Assembly: GCF_003261055.1 (NCBI RefSeq)
Contig: NZ_CP030073.1
Coordinates: forward strand, 5,828,001 to 5,892,000
DNA: 64,000 bases
Reading direction: 5' to 3'
DNA from: Streptomyces cadmiisoli
GTDB taxonomy: Bacteria; Actinomycetota; Actinomycetes; Streptomycetales; Streptomycetaceae
Shown: positions 60,116 through 64,000 of the stretch, one piece after another
Layout of the letters: every line of letters starts with the position of its first letter
How positions within the stretch are numbered: the first letter of the stretch is position 1
Program-made: the position numbers and the translations under genes
Notes under the pieces: generated by a model
Seen by the model: the letters and a program-made list of their open reading frames with translations, nothing else
The model's database searches: none
Told to the model about the DNA's origin: nothing

Positions 60116-61990
60116 GTGAGCGACACACAGACTTTGATCGAGAACCGTCCGCCGTCCGTAGCGGGCCTCTTCCTGGAGCGCGTCGCGGCGACACCGGACG
60201 CCGAGGCATACCGCTACCCGGTGCCGTCGGCAGCCGGGCAGGGCCCGGACGACTGGAGGTCGCTGAGCTGGGGGCAGGCCGCTTCGCGGGTGTACGCGAT
60301 CGCGGCGGGTCTCGTCGAGCTGGGTGTCCAGCCGGAGCAGCGGGTCGCGCTGGCCTCCGCCACCCGGATCGAGTGGATCCTCGCCGACCTCGGCATCATG
60401 TGCGCCGGCGCGGCGACGACGACGATCTACCCGCAGACCAACGCCGAGGAGTCCGCCTACATCCTCGCCGACTCCGGCAGCCGGGTGCTTTTCGCGGAGA
60501 ACGCGGAGCAGCTGGCCAAGGCCGTCGAGAAGCGCGGCGAGCTGTCCGACCTCACCCATGTCGTGGTCCTCGACGCCGAGGGCGTGGAGACCGGCGACTG
60601 GGTGCTCAGCCTCGCCGACCTGGAGGCCAAGGGCGCCGCCCGGCTGGAGAAGGACCCCGAGCTGATCAAGAAGCGGGTCGCCGCGATCACCCGGGAGCAG
60701 CTGGCGACCCTCATCTACACCTCGGGGACGACCGGCCGGCCCAAGGGCGTCCGCCTCCCGCACGACAACTGGGCGTACATGGCGAAGGCCATCGCGGCGA
60801 CCGGGCTGGTCGGCGCGGACGACGTGCAGTACCTCTGGCTGCCGCTCGCGCACGTCTTCGGCAAGGTGCTCACCTCCGGTCAGATCGAGGTCGGGCACGT
60901 CACCGCCGTCGACGGCCGGGTCGACAAGATCATCGAGAATCTGCCGGTGGTCCAGCCGACGTACATGGCGGGCGTGCCGCGGATCTTCGAGAAGGTCTAC
61001 AACGGCGTCGCCGCCAAGGCCCGGGCCGGCGGTCCCGCCAAGTACAAGATCTTCCAGTGGGCGGCCGGGGTCGCCCGTGAGTACGCCAAGGTCACGCAGG
61101 ACAACTTCCGGCGCACCGGTACCGCGTCCGCGCCCTTCGGGCTCTCCGCGAAGCACAAGGTGGCCGACGCGCTCGTCTACTCCAAGCTGCGGGAGGCCTT
61201 CGGCGGACGGCTGCGCGCGTGCGTGTCGGGGTCGGTCGCGCTCGCTCCGGAGATCGGCTACTTCTTCGCCGGCGCCGGGATCCACATCCTGGAGGGCTAC
61301 GGCCTGACGGAGTCCTCCGCGGCCTCCTTCGTGAACCCCGGCGAGGCCTACCGCACCGGCACGGTCGGCAAGCCGCTGCCCGGCACCGAGGTGCGGATCG
61401 CCGAGGACGGCGAGATCCTGCTGCGCGGCCCCGGCATCATGGAGGGCTACCACGGGCTGCCCGAGAAGACCGCCGAGGTGCTGGAGGCGGACGGCTGGTT
61501 CCACACCGGCGACATCGGCGAGCTGTCGCCCGACGGCTACCTGCGGATCACCGACCGCAAGAAGGACCTGTTCAAGACCTCCGGCGGCAAGTACATCGCG
61601 CCGACGGAGATCGAGGGCGCCTTCAAGGCGGTGTGCCCGTACGTCTCCAACATCCTGGTGCACGGGGCCGACCGGAACTTCTGCACGGCGCTGATCGCGC
61701 TGGACGAGCCGTCGATCCTCCAGTGGGCGAAGGAGAACGGACTGGACGGCAAGCCGTACGCCGACGTCGTGGCGGCGCCCGCCACGGTGGAGATGGTCGA
61801 CGGCTACGTCCAGCAGCTCAACGCCGGGCTCCAGCGCTGGCAGACGATCAAGAAGTTCCGGCTGCTGCCGCGCGACCTGGACATCGAGCACGGGGAGATC
61901 ACCCCCAGCCTGAAGCTGAAGCGACCGGTCGTCGAGCGGGAGTACCAGCACCTGCTGGAGGAGATGTACGCCGGCACGCGCGAGGCGTGA
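60116..61990 (+). CDS. long-chain fatty acid-CoA ligase (FadD15-like)
   Basis: 624 aa AMP-binding enzyme that activates fatty acids with ATP and CoA. Motifs: TLIYTSGTTGRPKGVRLPHD near 199 (P-loop), YGLTESSAASFVNPGE, DGWFHTGDIGELSPDGYLRI, and RKKDLFKTSGGKYIAPTEIE with the catalytic Lys region. Closest by pattern to the FadD15 type of actinobacteria. GTG 60116 has GGAGG six bases upstream. The phased heptamer array lies directly before it. It converges on the response regulator gene with a gap of four bases. Confidence 0.95.
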   Translation: MSDTQTLIENRPPSVAGLFLERVAATPDAEAYRYPVPSAAGQGPDDWRSLSWGQAASRVYAIAAGLVELGVQPEQRVALASATRIEWILADLGIMCAGAATTTIYPQTNAEESAYILADSGSRVLFAENAEQLAKAVEKRGELSDLTHVVVLDAEGVETGDWVLSLADLEAKGAARLEKDPELIKKRVAAITREQLATLIYTSGTTGRPKGVRLPHDNWAYMAKAIAATGLVGADDVQYLWLPLAHVFGKVLTSGQIEVGHVTAVDGRVDKIIENLPVVQPTYMAGVPRIFEKVYNGVAAKARAGGPAKYKIFQWAAGVAREYAKVTQDNFRRTGTASAPFGLSAKHKVADALVYSKLREAFGGRLRACVSGSVALAPEIGYFFAGAGIHILEGYGLTESSAASFVNPGEAYRTGTVGKPLPGTEVRIAEDGEILLRGPGIMEGYHGLPEKTAEVLEADGWFHTGDIGELSPDGYLRITDRKKDLFKTSGGKYIAPTEIEGAFKAVCPYVSNILVHGADRNFCTALIALDEPSILQWAKENGLDGKPYADVVAAPATVEMVDGYVQQLNAGLQRWQTIKKFRLLPRDLDIEHGEITPSLKLKRPVVEREYQHLLEEMYAGTREA

Positions 61991-61994
61991 GAGG

Positions 61995-62570
61995 TCAGCG
62001 GGCGCGCCCTGCGCCCGCCAGCCGGCGCAGCTCCCGGACCTGTGCGCGCAGTGCCGCCAGGTCCGGGAGCGTGTCCCCGGACAACTGCTCCTCCAGCGCG
62101 CTCAGCCGTGACCTCAGCCGGTCGCAGTCGGCCTGCTCCCGCTCCAACTGGCGTGTCTTGCGGTGCAGTTCGAGGAAGACGTTGACCTTCGCGCGCAGCA
62201 CCCAGGGGTCGAAGGGCTTGGTCAGATAGTCCGCGGCTCCCGTGGCGTAGCCGCGGAACGCGTAGCCGGAGTCGTCGTCCGCACCGGTCAGGAAGATGAT
62301 CGGGACGTCCTTGGTCTGGTCGAGACGCTTGATGTTCGCGGCGGTCTCGAAACCGTCCATGCCGGGCATCCGGACGTCGAGCAGGACGACGGCGAAGCGG
62401 CGCCGCAGCAGCGCCTTCATCGCCTCCTCGCCCGAACGGGCCCGCACGAGCGGCTCGTTGAGGGAGCCCAGTACGGCCTCCAGGGCTATCAGGTTGTCCT
62501 CCAAGTCGTCGACCAGAAGGATGCCGGCGCGCTCGTCGGCCGTTTCCTCGGTGCTCGGTGCGGTGGTCAT
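61995..62570 (-). CDS. single-domain response regulator with coiled-coil tail
   Basis: 191 aa. Receiver domain at about 15-135: ILLVDDLEDNLIALEAVLGS with the acidic pocket, phosphorylation site Asp in VVLLDVRMPGMDGFETAANI, VPIIFLTGADDDSGYAFRGY, and Lys in YLTKPFDPWVLRAKV. The last 50 residues form a coiled coil (KTRQLEREQADCDRLRSRLS) and no DNA-binding domain is present. It overlaps the kinase stop (ATGA) and should receive phosphate from that kinase; the output is probably protein-protein interaction. Confidence 0.93.
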   Translation of the reverse strand: MTTAPSTEETADERAGILLVDDLEDNLIALEAVLGSLNEPLVRARSGEEAMKALLRRRFAVVLLDVRMPGMDGFETAANIKRLDQTKDVPIIFLTGADDDSGYAFRGYATGAADYLTKPFDPWVLRAKVNVFLELHRKTRQLEREQADCDRLRSRLSALEEQLSGDTLPDLAALRAQVRELRRLAGAGRAR

Positions 62571-64000
62571 TGCGGGGTTTCCTCCGGCCCGCCCGTTTTC
62601 TCCGGGTCGAGCAGTGTGCAGACGACGGTCAGGAGCCGGTCGACGTCCACCGGCTTGGGCACGTACGCGTTGGCGCCGCGGGCGATGGACTTCTCCCGGT
62701 CGCCGGGCATCGCCTTCGCGGTGAGCGCGACGATGGGCAGGCCCGTCCAGCGGGGGGTGCGGCGGACGGCGGCGATCGTCTCGTAGCCGTCCATCTCCGG
62801 CATCATGATGTCCATCAGGACGAGTTCGACGTCCGGATTGCGTTCCAGCGTCTCGATGCCCTCGCGGCCGTTCTCCGCGTAGAGCACCGGCATGCCGACG
62901 CGGCCGAGGACATGGGTGAGCGCGAAGACGTTGCGGATGTCGTCGTCGACGATCAGCACCCGCCGGCCGGGCAGCACCTGTCCGGCCCGGCCGGTCTGCC
63001 ACTCCTCCAGCTTGGCCGGCACCGGCCAGGAGTCGTCCGGCTCGGCGGGCCCGGCCGGCAGGGTCCCGGCGGACGTCTCCTCCGGCGCCGGTACGGCCCG
63101 CGCGGTGTCGGACGCCAGATGGCCGGGGCTGACCACCGGCACGTACAGGGTGAAGGTGGAGCCCTGGCCCGGTTCGCTCTCGGCGACGATCCGGCCGCCG
63201 AGCAGGCCCGCGATCTCCCGGCTGATGGACAGGCCGAGGCCGGTGCCGCCGTACTTGCGGTTGGTGGTGCCGTCGGCCTGCTGGAACGCCTCGAAGATCA
63301 CCGGGAGTTTCTCCGCGGCGATGCCGATGCCGGTGTCGGACACCGCGAACGCGATCACCTCGTCGCCCTCCCGGCCGGGCAGGCCCTCCGGAGCGCGCAC
63401 CCGCTCCACCCGCAGTTCGACCCGGCCCGTCGCGGTGAACTTGATCGCGTTGGACAGGAGGTTGCGCAGGATCTGCTGCAACCGCTGCTCGTCCGAGTAC
63501 ATCTCGCGCGGTACGTCCTCACCGACCGACACCTCGAAGGCGAGACCCCGGTCGAGGGTGAGCGGGCGGAAGGTGGCGTGCACGTAGTCCAGCAGCTTGA
63601 TCAGCGGCAGCCGCTTCGGCCGGACGTCCATCCGGCCCGCCTCGATCTTCGACAGGTCCAGGATGTCGTTGATCAGCTGGAGGAGGTCCGAGCCGGAGCG
63701 GTGGATGGTGGTCGCGAACTGCACCTCCTGGTCGGAGAGGCGGCCGTCCGGGTTGTCGGAGAGCAGCCGGGCCAGGATGAGCAGGGAGTTCAGCGGTGTG
63801 CGCAGCTCGTGCGACATGTTCGCCAGGAACTCCGACTTGTACTGGGAGCTGGTGGCGAGCAGGGCCGCCTTCTCCTCCAGTTCGGCGTTGGAGTGCTGGA
63901 GCTCCGCCTGCTGCTTCTGGAGTTCGTCGGAGCGTTCCTGGAGCTGCATGGCCAGCCGCTGGGACTCGCCGAGCAGGGACTCCGTACGGGAGTTCGCGAT
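62567..64000 (-). CDS. hybrid sensor histidine kinase (5' end outside the window)
   Basis: At least 477 residues, open to the window edge. Coiled-coil segment with Gln/Leu/Glu repeats (LQERSDELQKQQAELQHSNA), H-box YKSEFLANMSHELRTPLNSL, N-box QILRNLLSNAIKFTATGRVE, G boxes VSDTGIGIAAEKLPVIFEAF and YGGTGLGLSISREIAGLLGG, then a receiver domain with LMDIMMPEMDGYETIAAVRR and VPKPVDVDRLLTVV. Kinases of this layout usually have HAMP repeats and a membrane-proximal sensor before it, which would lie beyond 64000. It overlaps the response regulator gene; the two form one operon. Confidence 0.93.
   Translation of the reverse strand: MANSRTESLLGESQRLAMQLQERSDELQKQQAELQHSNAELEEKAALLATSSQYKSEFLANMSHELRTPLNSLLILARLLSDNPDGRLSDQEVQFATTIHRSGSDLLQLINDILDLSKIEAGRMDVRPKRLPLIKLLDYVHATFRPLTLDRGLAFEVSVGEDVPREMYSDEQRLQQILRNLLSNAIKFTATGRVELRVERVRAPEGLPGREGDEVIAFAVSDTGIGIAAEKLPVIFEAFQQADGTTNRKYGGTGLGLSISREIAGLLGGRIVAESEPGQGSTFTLYVPVVSPGHLASDTARAVPAPEETSAGTLPAGPAEPDDSWPVPAKLEEWQTGRAGQVLPGRRVLIVDDDIRNVFALTHVLGRVGMPVLYAENGREGIETLERNPDVELVLMDIMMPEMDGYETIAAVRRTPRWTGLPIVALTAKAMPGDREKSIARGANAYVPKPVDVDRLLTVVCTLLDPEKTGGPEETPQ

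Noticed and set aside
1..64000. CRISPR array
   Set aside because: The only regularly spaced repeats found (42-bp units in comEA, 25-bp units in gvp, the heptamers near 60002) are contiguous or too short, have no unique spacers, and no cas genes are present.
1..64000. Prophage or integrative element using the tRNA-Ala genes as attachment sites
   Set aside because: No integrase, excisionase, replication or capsid gene lies near either tRNA; the two tRNAs are full-length, identical copies each with its own terminator, not a tRNA plus a 3' fragment.

Overview
The window is about 72 percent G+C, most frames on both strands look open, GTG starts are frequent, and the gene order is rne - rplU - rpmA - obg - proB - proA - nadD - rsfS - leuS - comEA - comEC - holA - rpsT - lepA. 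Together with a Streptomyces-type gas vesicle cluster (gvpOAFGYZJLSK), this points to the chromosomal core of a Streptomyces or a very close relative. The species cannot be named from the sequence alone.

Layout. 0-2.3 kb: two secreted or membrane-anchored proteins. 2.3-7.9 kb: a complete ten-gene gas vesicle operon on the minus strand. 8.0-16.8 kb: a repeat-built membrane protein, the TIGR03936 radical-SAM-associated protein, a large RNase E/G with disordered arms on both sides of the core, ribosomal proteins L21 and L27, and the GTPase Obg. 16.9-27.5 kb: an accessory envelope block with an FG-GAP protein, a Tat-exported PhoD-like phosphodiesterase, a fused IspD-like cytidylyltransferase/SDR (probable CDP-ribitol synthase), a CDP-alcohol polymerase with an N-terminal membrane domain, a GT2 glycosyltransferase and a polysaccharide pyruvyl transferase. 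It resembles a wall teichoic acid locus. 27.6-30.8 kb: proB - unknown - proA. 30.8-32.5 kb: an IS1182-family insertion sequence sitting exactly at the proA stop codon. 32.7-39.8 kb: two related membrane proteins, an M48 protease, two tiny membrane proteins, nadD, an LCP-like/LytR_C protein, rsfS and a histidine phosphatase. 39.9-42.1 kb: two identical tRNA-Ala(GGC) genes enclosing two zinc-ribbon microproteins and a GT87 mannosyltransferase-like protein. 42.2-45.0 kb: a cytochrome b/NuoF-like electron-transfer pair. 45.3-57.7 kb: leuS with a leucine-codon leader peptide and attenuator, a coiled-coil protein, DegV, ComEA/ComEC, an arylamine N-acetyltransferase, holA followed by a MITE at its stop codon, and rpsT. 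57.9-64 kb: lepA, a long-chain acyl-CoA ligase with a helically phased repeat array upstream, a response regulator, and a hybrid histidine kinase cut by the window end.

How the genes work together. Translation and ribosome assembly genes (rplU, rpmA, obg, rsfS, rpsT, lepA, leuS, tRNA-Ala) are interleaved with envelope genes. The fused cytidylyltransferase/reductase would supply an activated alditol phosphate, the neighbouring polymerase would use it, and the LCP-like protein further down could act in attaching a polymer. proB and proA supply the first two steps of proline synthesis, and nadD supplies NAD. The two insertions (IS1182-like, MITE) both hit CTAG sites that are gene stop codons and left the reading frames whole. 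Several start sites sit 6-8 bases after a -10 box, so leaderless mRNAs are probably common here.
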